Source of the DNA: Mycobacterium sp. 852014-50255_SCH5639931
GTDB taxonomy: Bacteria; Actinomycetota; Actinomycetes; Mycobacteriales; Mycobacteriaceae
Assembly (NCBI RefSeq): GCF_001665605.1
Contig: NZ_LZSV01000019.1
Location: 57,594 to 121,593, forward strand
Length of the DNA: 64,000 nt
Direction: 5' to 3'
Below, piece by piece: positions 8,588 to 19,187 of the stretch. Under the pieces are notes generated by a model. It ran no database searches, was not told the DNA's origin, and saw only the letters and a program-made list of their open reading frames with translations. The stretch's first letter is position 1. Each line of letters begins with the position of its first letter. Both the position numbers and the translations under genes were made by a program.

Positions 8588-9372
8588 CCCTGTCCGAAGC
8601 TCCGAAAGAGGTTGCCGGGCACGGGCTTCTGCAAGGCAAGGTGGTCGTCGTAACCGCGGCCGCCGGCACCGGGATCGGCTCGGCGACGGCGCGACGGGCC
8701 CTGGTCGAGGGCGCCGACGTGGTGCTGTCCGACCACCACGAACGACGGCTGGGGGAGACCGCCGCCGAACTGTCCGCGTTGGGATTGGGCCGGGTCGAGA
8801 GCGTGTTATGCGACGTGACGTCCAGCGCGCAGGTGGACGCGCTGATCGCGTCGACCACCGCCCGGATGGGCCGACTGGACGTTTTGGTCAACAACGCCGG
8901 GCTGGGCGGTCAGACCCCGGTGGTCGACATGACCGACGACGAGTGGGACCGCGTCCTGAACGTGACGCTGTCGTCGGTGTTCCGGGCCACCCGGGCGGCG
9001 CTGGGCTACTTTCGCGAAGCGGACCACGGTGGGGTGATCGTCAACAACGCAAGCGTTCTGGGCTGGCGGGCGCAGCACTCGCAGGCGCACTATGCGGCCG
9101 CCAAAGCGGGCGTGATGGCGCTAACCCGTTGCAGCGCGATCGAAGCCGTCGAATACGGGGTGCGGATCAACGCGGTGTCCCCGAGCATCGCGCGGCACAA
9201 GTTTCTGGACAAGACGACCTCGTCCGATCTGCTCGATCGGCTGTCGGCCGGTGAAGCGTTCGGGCGGGCGGCCGAGCCGTGGGAGGTCGCGGCCACCATC
9301 GCTTTCCTGGCCAGTGACTACTCGAGCTACCTGACCGGCGAGGTCATCTCGGTGTCCAGCCAGCATCCGTGA
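8584..9372 (+). CDS. ipdF: Short-chain dehydrogenase IpdF (Rv3559c-type)
   Basis: A 262-residue classical SDR: the Gly-rich cofactor loop TAAAGTGIGSAT, the NNAG structural motif, Ser in NNASVLGWR, and the catalytic YxxxK in HYAAAKAG. The orthologue acts as a dehydrogenase on the side-chain hydroxyl/keto group of HIP-CoA derivatives. Start ATG 8584 overlaps the fadE30 stop by 4 bp; the upstream frame to 8380 is the out-of-phase shadow of fadE30. In M. tuberculosis a PPE gene separates this gene from kstR2; here only 44 bp do. Confidence 0.85.
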   Translation: MTLSEAPKEVAGHGLLQGKVVVVTAAAGTGIGSATARRALVEGADVVLSDHHERRLGETAAELSALGLGRVESVLCDVTSSAQVDALIASTTARMGRLDVLVNNAGLGGQTPVVDMTDDEWDRVLNVTLSSVFRATRAALGYFREADHGGVIVNNASVLGWRAQHSQAHYAAAKAGVMALTRCSAIEAVEYGVRINAVSPSIARHKFLDKTTSSDLLDRLSAGEAFGRAAEPWEVAATIAFLASDYSSYLTGEVISVSSQHP

Positions 9373-9386
9373 GCGGGAAGCTGGCC

Positions 9387-9401
9387 AAGCAAGCGCTTGG
9401 T
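9387..9401. promoter_or_regulatory. KstR2 operator upstream of kstR2
   Basis: AAGCAAGCGCTTGGT, part of an extended palindrome CCAAGCGCTTGG (9385-9400 region), matches the KstR2 consensus and implies autorepression. A -10-like TACTCT at 9405-9410 is followed by exactly 6 nt and then the GTG of kstR2, suggesting leaderless initiation at 9417. Confidence 0.88.
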
Positions 9402-9416
9402 TGATACTCTGATCGG

Positions 9417-10019
9417 GTGGACCGAGTGGCCGGTCAGGCAAACAGCCGTCGCGACGAGTTGTTAGAGCTCGCCGCGACCATGTTCGCCGAGCGTGGATTG
9501 CGCGCCACCACCGTGCGCGACATCGCGGACAGCGCGGGAATCCTCTCCGGCAGCCTCTATCACCACTTCTCCTCCAAGGAGGAGATGGTCGACGAGGTGC
9601 TGCGCAGTTTCCTGGACTGGTTGTTCGCCCGCTACAGCGAGATCGTGGACCGCGAGGCCAATCCGCTGGAGCGGCTCAAGGGGCTGTTCATGGCGTCGTT
9701 CGAGGCGATCGAGCATCGGCACGCGCAGGTCGTGATCTATCAGGACGAAGCCCAACGGTTGTTGTCGCAGCCCCGGTTCTCCTATATCGAGGACATGAAC
9801 CGCCAGCAGCGCAAGATGTGGCTCGAGGTGATCAACCAGGGCATCGACGAGGGCTACTTCCAGCCCGACCTCAACGTCGACCTGGTCTACCGTTTCATTC
9901 GTGACACCACGTGGGTGTCGGTGCGCTGGTATCAACCAGGCGGACCCCTCACCGCACAACAGGTGGGTCAGCAATACCTCGCCATCGTTCTCGGTGGGAT
10001 TACCAAAGAAGGAGTCTGA
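9417..10019 (+). CDS. kstR2: TetR-family repressor KstR2
   Basis: A 200-residue TetR regulator. The N-terminal helix-turn-helix is visible as TTVRDIADSAGILSGSLYHH followed by FSSKEEM; the C-terminal ligand domain is helical. KstR2 represses the HIP (ring C/D) genes and is released by HIP-CoA. Its own operator lies directly upstream and two more operators of the same type occur at 7407 and 15235, matching the known three-site regulon. GTG 9417 lies 6 nt after a -10 hexamer and lacks a Shine-Dalgarno sequence. fadA6 follows after 3 bp. Confidence 0.93.
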   Translation: MDRVAGQANSRRDELLELAATMFAERGLRATTVRDIADSAGILSGSLYHHFSSKEEMVDEVLRSFLDWLFARYSEIVDREANPLERLKGLFMASFEAIEHRHAQVVIYQDEAQRLLSQPRFSYIEDMNRQQRKMWLEVINQGIDEGYFQPDLNVDLVYRFIRDTTWVSVRWYQPGGPLTAQQVGQQYLAIVLGGITKEGV

Positions 10020-10022
10020 CAA

Positions 10023-11183
10023 ATGGCAGAGGCGTACGTCATCGACGCTGTACGTACCGCGATCGGCAAGCGCAACGGATCGCTGGCCGGGGTTCATCCC
10101 GTGGACCTCGGCGCCCTTGGTTGGCGTGGGCTGCTCGACCGGGTCGACGTCGACCCCGCCGCCGTCGACGACGTGATCGCCGGCTGCGTCGACGCCATCG
10201 GCGGGCAGGCGGGCAACATCGCCCGGCTCTCGTGGCTGGCCGCGGGCTACCCCGAAGAGGTTCCCGGCGTCACCGTGGACCGGCAGTGCGGCTCCAGCCA
10301 GCAGGCGATTTCCTTTGGCGCACAGGCCATCATGGCCGGCACGGCCGACCTCATCGTGGCCGGCGGTGTGCAGAACATGAGCCAGATCCCGATCTCGTCG
10401 GCCATGACCGTGGGAGAACAGTTCGGGTTCACCTCCCCGACCAACGAGTCCAAGCAGTGGCTGCACCGCTACGGCGACCAGGAGATCTCTCAGTTCCGCG
10501 GCTCGGAGATGATCGCCGAGAAATGGAACCTGTCACGCGAGGAGATGGAGCGCTACGCGCTGGCCAGCCACGAGCGCGCGTTCGCCGCGATCCGCGGCGG
10601 TCACTTCGACAACGAAATCATCACCGTCGAAACGGAATCCGGGCCGTTCCGGGTCGACGAGGGCCCGCGCGAGTCGTCGCTGGAGAAGATGGCCGGCCTG
10701 AAGACGCTCGTCGAGGGCGGCCGGCTGACGGCGGCGATGGCAAGCCAGATCTCCGACGGCGCGAGCGCGGTGCTGCTGGCTTCCGAGCAGGCCGTCAAGG
10801 ACCACAAACTGACCCCTCGCGCGCGCATCCACCACATCAGCGCCCGCGCCGCCGACCCGGTGTTCATGCTGACCGGGCCCATCCCGGCCACACGCCACGC
10901 GCTGGAGAAGGCCGGGCTGTCGATCGACGACATCGACACCGTCGAGATCAACGAGGCGTTCGCGCCGGTGGTGATGGCCTGGCTCAAGGAGATCAAGGCC
11001 GACCCGGAGAAGGTCAACCCGAATGGCGGCGCGATCGCCCTTGGGCATCCGCTGGGCGCGACCGGCGCCAAGCTGTTCGCCACCATGCTCAACGAACTCG
11101 AGCGCGTCGGCGGCCGCTATGGCCTGCAGACGATGTGTGAGGGCGGGGGCACCGCGAACGTCACCATCATCGAGCGGCTGTAG
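10023..11183 (+). CDS. fadA6: Acetyl-CoA acetyltransferase (thiolase) FadA6
   Basis: A 386-residue thiolase. The nucleophilic Cys89 sits in [10 protein letters not shown], the catalytic His in [14 protein letters not shown], and the second Cys in CEGGGTANVTII. It cleaves 3-oxoacyl-CoA intermediates in C/D-ring degradation and is KstR2-controlled. An ATG 3 bp after the kstR2 stop, with AAAGAAGGAG immediately upstream inside kstR2, fixes the start. A strong inverted repeat (11215-11261) follows the gene. The Rv3555c and fdxB genes that follow fadA6 in M. tuberculosis are absent. Confidence 0.92.
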   Translation: MAEAYVIDAVRTAIGKRNGSLAGVHPVDLGALGWRGLLDRVDVDPAAVDDVIAGCVDAIGGQAGNIARLSWLAAGYPEEVPGVTVDRQCGSSQQAISFGAQAIMAGTADLIVAGGVQNMSQIPISSAMTVGEQFGFTSPTNESKQWLHRYGDQEISQFRGSEMIAEKWNLSREEMERYALASHERAFAAIRGGHFDNEIITVETESGPFRVDEGPRESSLEKMAGLKTLVEGGRLTAAMASQISDGASAVLLASEQAVKDHKLTPRARIHHISARAADPVFMLTGPIPATRHALEKAGLSIDDIDTVEINEAFAPVVMAWLKEIKADPEKVNPNGGAIALGHPLGATGAKLFATMLNELERVGGRYGLQTMCEGGGTANVTIIERL

Positions 11184-11214
11184 CGCCTTCGGGGCTTCGT
11201 CTTTCGTCGCGACA

Positions 11215-11261
11215 CTTAAACCAGGCACACGACACGCCGAAAAGCGTGTGCGTGGTTTAAG
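11215..11261. repeat. 17-bp inverted repeat with 13-nt loop (probable bidirectional terminator)
   Basis: The arms CTTAAACCAGGCACACG (11215-11231) and CGTGTGCGTGGTTTAAG (11245-11261) are complementary except at one position. A smaller competing hairpin (CACGC-CGAAAA-GCGTG) is nested inside. It lies between the convergent ends of fadA6 and the F420-type gene, so a bidirectional terminator is the simplest reading. The A/T-rich outer ends would give an oligo-U-poor but stable hairpin. Confidence 0.6.
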
Positions 11262-11282
11262 TCTCGACGAACAGCGCCGAGC

Positions 11283-11708
11283 TCAGTTCGGCGCCGAAGC
11301 GTCCCGGACTCTGAGGTAATGCGCGATGCCGAGCCGGGCGAACGTGCGTTTCCGGTCGGCCGACAGCATGGGCAAGGCCGCCTCCGCGTCGATCACCTCG
11401 GGCTGCGCGACGTCGTAACTCTCGCCCTGGGAGGAGATGGTCGCTCGCCCCGCGGCAAGGACGTTCTGCAACCAGTCCACTCCAGTGCCATAGGGCAGCG
11501 GTATGACGAACCCGTCGGCCGTCCGGTCCGCCACGACCGGCGTGGCGTACTGCTTGCCCGATCGTCGTCCGGTGTGGCGGATGGCCGATGCGTACCAATG
11601 TTTGTGGCCGGCCAGGCGCAGCATCAGTGGGTTGAGCAGGTATCTGTTGGAAACACGGATCGCGCCCAGCAACGGCTTCGGCCAGGCTTCAGGTAGTAGC
11701 GCACTCAT
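11283..11708 (-). CDS. Nitroreductase / deazaflavin (F420)-dependent oxidoreductase family protein
   Basis: A 141-residue small split-beta-barrel protein of the Ddn/DUF385 family. The family signature HTGRRSGKQYATPV (phosphate of F420 or flavin) is clear, followed by a DGFVIPLPYG strand segment. Family members use F420H2 or bind lipids and quinones. It is much less similar to Ddn than the gene at 16985. ATG 11708 is the natural start. The gene is convergent with fadA6 and 41 bp beyond the end of ipdC, so it could be the last gene of the echA20-ipdABC operon. The substrate is unknown. Confidence 0.75.
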   Translation of the reverse strand: MSALLPEAWPKPLLGAIRVSNRYLLNPLMLRLAGHKHWYASAIRHTGRRSGKQYATPVVADRTADGFVIPLPYGTGVDWLQNVLAAGRATISSQGESYDVAQPEVIDAEAALPMLSADRKRTFARLGIAHYLRVRDASAPN

Positions 11709-11749
11709 GACTCCACGATGATCGCGAGCCCGCGCCGAAGCCAGGGTCT

Positions 11750-12826
11750 TTAGTCGCCGGATTCGATCAGCGCGGACGCCGACTGCAGGTGTTCGATCGC
11801 GTCACGCACGATCGAGTCGATCAGCTCGGCGCACGACGGCAGGTCCTCGAGGATGCCGGCCACCTGGCCGGAGGCGAGCACCCCGGCTTCGGTGTTGCCC
11901 TCGACCAGCCCCGCCTTCAGCAGCATCGGGGTGTTGGCCGCCATCACCACCTGCGACCAGGTCATCTCCTTGCCGTGGCGCATCGCCATCCCATCGCGGA
12001 TCATCGACCGCCAGGTCATCTGCGACATGTGCTTGAACTTCGCCGCATTGCGCACGGCCGCGGTGAGACCCCGCACCGGCGAACCGCTTTCCAGCCTCTC
12101 GACCAGGCCGGTGCGCAGCACCCGGTGCGGCATGCCGTCCACGCGCGTGGTCACCACCGTGCCGTCCAGCGCCGCTTCGAGGTAGCGGCGCTTGACCGCT
12201 TCGGGCACGGTCGAATCGGAGGTCAGCAGAAAGCGCGTGCCCATCGCCACCCCGGCCGCGCCGTAACTCAGCGCGGCCGCCAGCCCGCGCCCGTCGAAGA
12301 ACCCGCCCGCCGCGATCACCGGGATTCCGGTGCCCTGCACGGCGTCCAGCACCGACGGCAGCAGTAACGTCGTGGCGACGGGTCCGGTGTGTCCACCGCC
12401 CTCGCCGCCCTGCACAATCATCGCATCGGCGCCCCAGGCCGCGACCTTGCGCGCATGCTTGGCTGCGCCGATCGACGGAATCACCACCGCTCCGGCCTCT
12501 TTCAGCCGCGCGATCAGCTCCTGCTTGGGCGCCAGGGCGAACGACGCCACCTTCACGCCCTCGCGGATCATCAGATCGACGCGGTCGCCGGCGTCCGCGG
12601 CGTCGGCGCGGATATTCACCCCGAACGGTTTGTCGGTGGCGGCCTTGACCTTTCCGATGGCCGTCGCCAGCTCGTCGAGTGTCATGGTGGCAGAAGCCAG
12701 GATGCCCAGGCCGCCCGCGTTGGCCGTCGCGGCCACCAGCCGGGCGCCGGCCACCCAGCCCATCCCGGTTTGGACCACCGGGTGCTCGACACCGACCAGC
12801 TCGGTCAGCGGCGTGCGCAACTTCAT
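11750..12826 (-). CDS. ipdC: IpdC, flavin-dependent oxidoreductase (nitronate monooxygenase-like)
   Basis: A 358-residue TIM-barrel FMN protein of the 2-nitropropane dioxygenase family: N-terminal VVQTGMGWVAG, phosphate-binding GGEGGGHTG, and IAAGGFFDGRGL. The orthologue Rv3553 introduces a double bond in the C/D-ring CoA intermediate before ring hydrolysis. The ATG at 12826 shares its A with the ipdB stop (TGATG), so the long upstream frame is an artefact. It is part of echA20-ipdA-ipdB-ipdC, read from the KstR2 promoter at 15235. Confidence 0.88.
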   Translation of the reverse strand: MKLRTPLTELVGVEHPVVQTGMGWVAGARLVAATANAGGLGILASATMTLDELATAIGKVKAATDKPFGVNIRADAADAGDRVDLMIREGVKVASFALAPKQELIARLKEAGAVVIPSIGAAKHARKVAAWGADAMIVQGGEGGGHTGPVATTLLLPSVLDAVQGTGIPVIAAGGFFDGRGLAAALSYGAAGVAMGTRFLLTSDSTVPEAVKRRYLEAALDGTVVTTRVDGMPHRVLRTGLVERLESGSPVRGLTAAVRNAAKFKHMSQMTWRSMIRDGMAMRHGKEMTWSQVVMAANTPMLLKAGLVEGNTEAGVLASGQVAGILEDLPSCAELIDSIVRDAIEHLQSASALIESGD

Positions 12827-13569
12827 CAACGTATCTCTCTGTCGCGCAGGGATTTCGGGTCGATCACCTCGCGGATCAGGTGGAGCTCTTCGTCCGTCGG
12901 TAGCCTGGTCTCGCCGGCCTCGTCGACACCGTGCACGTCGAACGACGTGGCCTCGCGAACGTCGTCGGGTGACACCCCGGGATGCAGCGTCAGCGCGCGC
13001 ATCGTGCGGCCCGGGCCGCCGAAGTCGAACACGCCCAGGTTGGACACGACCCGGTACGTGTTGGCGAACCGGAAGGCCGGATTGTCCGCGTCCACCTTGT
13101 CCCAGCCGATGCCGCAGACCACGTCGACGGCCTCGCAGAACACCCGCGTCGAATGGTTGCCCACCCAATAGCTGGTCGCATGGTTGATCGAGTTACCGGG
13201 CGCACCCCTCAGGCCGAACATCTGTCTGCTCGGGTGTTGCAGCGGACCGAACGCCGAGATGTTCTGATTGCCAAAGCGGTCAACCTGATTCGCACCCATC
13301 ACCACGTGCCGCCGCCCCCAGGCCAGCGTCTCGAAGACCCGGCCGAATGGCATCCAGCCCTCGACGGGTCCGGTCTTGCCCAGGGCCGGGGTGTCGGCCA
13401 GCAGCTGCGCCTCGCCGTCGGTCAGCAAGATGTCGGGTGAAAAGGTCAACCGCGCCAGTCGCGCACCGACCGAAGCCATGTTCGTCATCGGGCTGACCAT
13501 AATTTCGCCGGCGTCCCTGAATAATTCGGCGCAGGCGACTGCGCACACTTCGGCGCGGGTGCTGCTCAC
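12826..13569 (-). CDS. ipdB: IpdB, beta subunit of the COCHEA-CoA hydrolase
   Basis: A 247-residue class I CoA-transferase-fold subunit. With IpdA it opens the last steroid ring by hydrolysing COCHEA-CoA and is not a true CoA transferase. Visible segments are SPMTNMASVGARLA and VVMGANQVDRFGNQN. The GTG start at 13569 is 2 bp from the ipdA stop. The stop overlaps the ipdC start. The IpdA-IpdB pair stays adjacent and tightly coupled, as expected for a heteromeric enzyme. Confidence 0.9.
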   Translation of the reverse strand: MSSTRAEVCAVACAELFRDAGEIMVSPMTNMASVGARLARLTFSPDILLTDGEAQLLADTPALGKTGPVEGWMPFGRVFETLAWGRRHVVMGANQVDRFGNQNISAFGPLQHPSRQMFGLRGAPGNSINHATSYWVGNHSTRVFCEAVDVVCGIGWDKVDADNPAFRFANTYRVVSNLGVFDFGGPGRTMRALTLHPGVSPDDVREATSFDVHGVDEAGETRLPTDEELHLIREVIDPKSLRDREIR

Positions 13570-13571
13570 TT

Positions 13572-14446
<875 letters not shown>

Positions 14447-14450
<4 letters not shown>

Positions 14451-15205
14451 GACTTCTCACCCTTCGCCGTACCGGCGAACGCGTCGCGGTGCTCGTCGGC
14501 CACCCCGGCCAGATTGAGCTCGAACGTAAACCCTTGCTCCATGCGGTAACTCGAGTTGACCCGCTGCACATCGATGAGGTTGAGTGCCTCCTTGGCCGCG
14601 CGGATGACGCGGGTGTCCTTGGCGGCGATGTCGCGGGCAACCCGTAGCGCGGCCTCGTCCAGCTGGTCGCGCGGCACCACCTCGTGCACCGAACCGAAGT
14701 GGTGCAAGGTGGCGGCGTCCACGGTGGCGGCGGTGAAGAACAGCCGCCGCATCAGGTGCTGCGGCACCAGCCGAGAGAGGTGGGTGGCCGCGCCCAGGGC
14801 GCCGCGCTCCACCTCGGGCAGCCCGAACGTGGCGTCGTCGGAGGCCACGATGACGTCGGAGTTGCCGACCAGGCCGATGCCGCCGCCGACGCAGAACCCG
14901 TTCACGGCGGCAACGACCGGCACCGCGCATTCATAGACGGCGCGGAAGGCGGCATAGCAACCGCGGTTGGCGTCGATCAGCGCGGTGAATCCCTCCGTGC
15001 GCTGCATCTCCTTGATGTCGACTCCGGCATTGAAGCCACGGCCCTCGGCCCGCAGGATGACGACGTGAGTCTCGGGGTCCTGACCGGCGGCCGTGATGAC
15101 GTCGGCCAGTTCGAACCAGCCGCGCGACGGGATGGCGTTGACCGGGGGAAAGTCGACGGTGACCGCGACGATGCCCGGTTCGGTGGTTTTGGATGTGATG
15201 GGCAC
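14447..15205 (-). CDS. echA20: Enoyl-CoA hydratase/isomerase-family ring hydrolase EchA20
   Basis: A 252-residue crotonase-fold enzyme. The oxyanion-hole segments are RGFNAGVDIKEM and NGFCVGGGIGLVGNSDV. In M. tuberculosis EchA20 hydrolyses ring D of the C/D-ring CoA intermediate, directly before IpdAB. GTG 15205 is preceded by GGAAGTGG at good spacing. It is the first gene of the echA20-ipdA-ipdB-ipdC operon, divergent from an SDR gene with a KstR2 box at 15235-15250 in between. Confidence 0.9.
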
Positions 15206-15234
15206 GGTGCCACTTCCTTGTGGGGTAACTACCT

Positions 15235-15250
15235 AAGCAAGCACTTGCTT
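15235..15250. promoter_or_regulatory. KstR2 operator between echA20 and the Rv3549c-like SDR
   Basis: AAGCAAG-CA-CTTGCTT is a perfect 7-2-7 inverted repeat matching the KstR2 consensus, and is the most symmetrical of the three KstR2 boxes here. TACGCT at 15253-15258 is a candidate -10 for the plus-strand gene, exactly 6 nt before its GTG (15265). Confidence 0.92.
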
Positions 15251-15264
15251 GGTACGCTAGCACA

Positions 15265-16050
15265 GTGACTCGCGCCGAAGCACCCGACGCCATCAACTTG
15301 GGGCTGGCCGGGCGGGTGGTTCTGGTCACCGGCGGGGTCCGCGGAGTGGGCGCCGGCATCAGTGCGGTCTTCGCCGCGCAGGGCGCAACCGTCATCACCT
15401 GCGCACGGCGGCCCGTCGAGGGCCTGCCCTATGAGTTTCACTCGTGCGACGTCCGCGACGACGACGCCGTCAAGGCGCTGATCGGCTCCATCGTCGAGCA
15501 GCACGGCCGGCTCGACGTCGTGGTCAACAACGCCGGCGGTTCGCCGTACGTGCTGACCGCGGAGTCCAGCGCGAAGTTCAACCGCAAGATCATCGAGCTC
15601 AACCTGATTGGCGCGCTGTCGGTTTCGCAACACGCAAACGCTCAAATGCAAAACCAGGACCGCGGCGGGTCGATCATCAACATCTGCAGCCTGAGTGGTC
15701 GACGGCCGTCGCCCGGCACCGGCGCGTACGGGGCGGCCAAGGCGGGCTTGGAAAGCCTCACGCAGACACTGGCGGTGGAGTGGGGGCCGAAGGTCCGGGT
15801 GAATGCCTGCGTGGTCGGCATGGTGGAGACCGAGCAGTCCGAGCTTTTCTATGGTGACGCCGAGTCTATCGCCGCGATCTCAAAGAACGTGCCACTGGGC
15901 CGGTTGGCCAAGCCCGAAGACATCGGTTGGGCCACAGCGTTTCTGGCGTCGGACACGGCGTCCTACATCAGCGGTGCCTCGCTGGAGGTGCACGGCGGCG
16001 GTGAGCCGCCGCACTATCTGGCCACAACGAACGCCAGCGCGATCAAGTAG
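15265..16050 (+). CDS. Short-chain dehydrogenase (Rv3549c-like)
   Basis: A 261-residue SDR: TGGVRGVGAGI cofactor loop, NNAGGSPYV, Ser in CSLSGRRPS, and YGAAKAG as the YxxxK site. It belongs to the KstR2-controlled ring C/D set; its exact step is not established by the sequence. GTG 15265 lies 6 nt after a TACGCT hexamer and has no Shine-Dalgarno sequence, so translation is probably leaderless. It is followed after 14 bp by a second SDR. Confidence 0.85.
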   Translation: MTRAEAPDAINLGLAGRVVLVTGGVRGVGAGISAVFAAQGATVITCARRPVEGLPYEFHSCDVRDDDAVKALIGSIVEQHGRLDVVVNNAGGSPYVLTAESSAKFNRKIIELNLIGALSVSQHANAQMQNQDRGGSIINICSLSGRRPSPGTGAYGAAKAGLESLTQTLAVEWGPKVRVNACVVGMVETEQSELFYGDAESIAAISKNVPLGRLAKPEDIGWATAFLASDTASYISGASLEVHGGGEPPHYLATTNASAIK

Positions 16051-16064
16051 AGGAGACACGAACA

Positions 16065-16970
16065 ATGGGAGTGGTTGACGGCCGCGTCGTCATCGTCACC
16101 GGAGCGGGCGGCGGTATCGGTCGCGCGCATGCGCTGGCCTTCGCGGCCGAAGGCGCCCGCGTGGTGGTCAACGACATCGGCGTGGGCCTCGACGGTTCAC
16201 CGGCCGGCGGCGGCAGCGCCGCACAGGGCGTGGTCGACGAAATCACCGCGGCCGGTGGGGAAGCCGTCGCCAATGGATCCAACATCGCCGACTGGAACGA
16301 AGCCGCGGGCCTGATCCAGACCGCCGTCGACACCTTCGGTGGCCTGGATGTCCTGGTGAACAACGCCGGCATCGTGCGCGACAGGATGATGGCCAACACC
16401 AGCGAGGAAGAGTTCGACGCCGTCATCGCCGTGCATCTCAAGGGTCACTTCGCCACCATGCGGCACGCGGGGTCGTACTGGCGCGGGCTGTCCAAAGAGG
16501 GCAAGACCGTCGACGCGCGGATTGTCAACACCAGTTCGGGTGCCGGCCTGCAGGGCAGCGTCGGACAGGGTAACTACAGCGCCGCCAAGGCCGGCATCGC
16601 GGCGCTGACGTTGGTCGGCGCGGCCGAAATGGGCCGCTACGGCGTCACCGTCAACGCCATCGCACCGTCGGCCCGCACCCGCATGACCGAGACCGTCTTC
16701 GCCGAGATGATGGCAACGCAGGACCAGGATTTCGACGCGATGGCGCCGGAGAACATCTCACCGCTGGTGGTGTGGCTGGGCAGCGCCGAATCCCGCGACG
16801 TCACGGGGAAGGTGTTCGAGGTCGAGGGCGGCAAGATCCGGGTCGCCGAGGGCTGGGCGCACGGACCGCAGATCGACAAGGGCGCGAAGTGGGACCCCGC
16901 GGAACTGGGGCCCGTCGTCGCCGACCTGCTCGCCATGGCGCGCCCGCCGGTACCGGTGTACGGGGCCTAG
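16065..16970 (+). CDS. Short-chain dehydrogenase (Rv3548c-like)
   Basis: A 301-residue SDR with an extended C terminus: TGAGGGIGRAHAL, VNNAGIVRD, Ser in NTSSGAGLQG, and NYSAAKAG. Its C-terminal extension resembles that of Hsd4A (56499) and of the dehydrogenase domain of MFE-2-type enzymes, so a 3-hydroxyacyl-CoA dehydrogenase role is likely (inference). It is preceded by GAGGAGA. It forms a two-gene KstR2 operon with the previous SDR and is convergent with ddn across 14 bp. Confidence 0.85.
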   Translation: MGVVDGRVVIVTGAGGGIGRAHALAFAAEGARVVVNDIGVGLDGSPAGGGSAAQGVVDEITAAGGEAVANGSNIADWNEAAGLIQTAVDTFGGLDVLVNNAGIVRDRMMANTSEEEFDAVIAVHLKGHFATMRHAGSYWRGLSKEGKTVDARIVNTSSGAGLQGSVGQGNYSAAKAGIAALTLVGAAEMGRYGVTVNAIAPSARTRMTETVFAEMMATQDQDFDAMAPENISPLVVWLGSAESRDVTGKVFEVEGGKIRVAEGWAHGPQIDKGAKWDPAELGPVVADLLAMARPPVPVYGA

Positions 16971-16984
16971 TCCGTTGCGCCCAC

Positions 16985-17895
<911 letters not shown>

Positions 17896-17901
17896 GACGA
17901 G

Positions 17902-19074
<1,173 letters not shown>

Positions 19075-19075
19075 C

Positions 19076-19089
19076 TAGAACACGTTTCA
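19076..19089. promoter_or_regulatory. KstR operator proximal to fadA5
   Basis: TAGAACACGTTTCA fits T-nn-AAC-nn-GTT-nn-A. Read on the minus strand its terminal TA starts a -10 hexamer (TAGCCT) 6 nt before the fadA5 ATG. One of two KstR boxes in the 122-bp fadA5-cyp125 spacer. Confidence 0.9.
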
Positions 19090-19154
19090 TTACTCTGACA
19101 AGCGAGGATGGTGACCTGCCTTTTATCTGCGCAGGAGCCGTGTTTTACTGGCAC

Positions 19155-19168
19155 TAGAACACGTTGCA
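19155..19168. promoter_or_regulatory. KstR operator proximal to cyp125
   Basis: TAGAACACGTTGCA fits the KstR consensus and lies 19 nt upstream of the cyp125 ATG, followed by a Shine-Dalgarno-like TGAGGAG. The centre-to-centre distance to the first box is 79 bp, so each divergent promoter appears to have its own operator. Confidence 0.9.
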
Positions 19169-19187
19169 ATTGAGGAGCGCACACATC

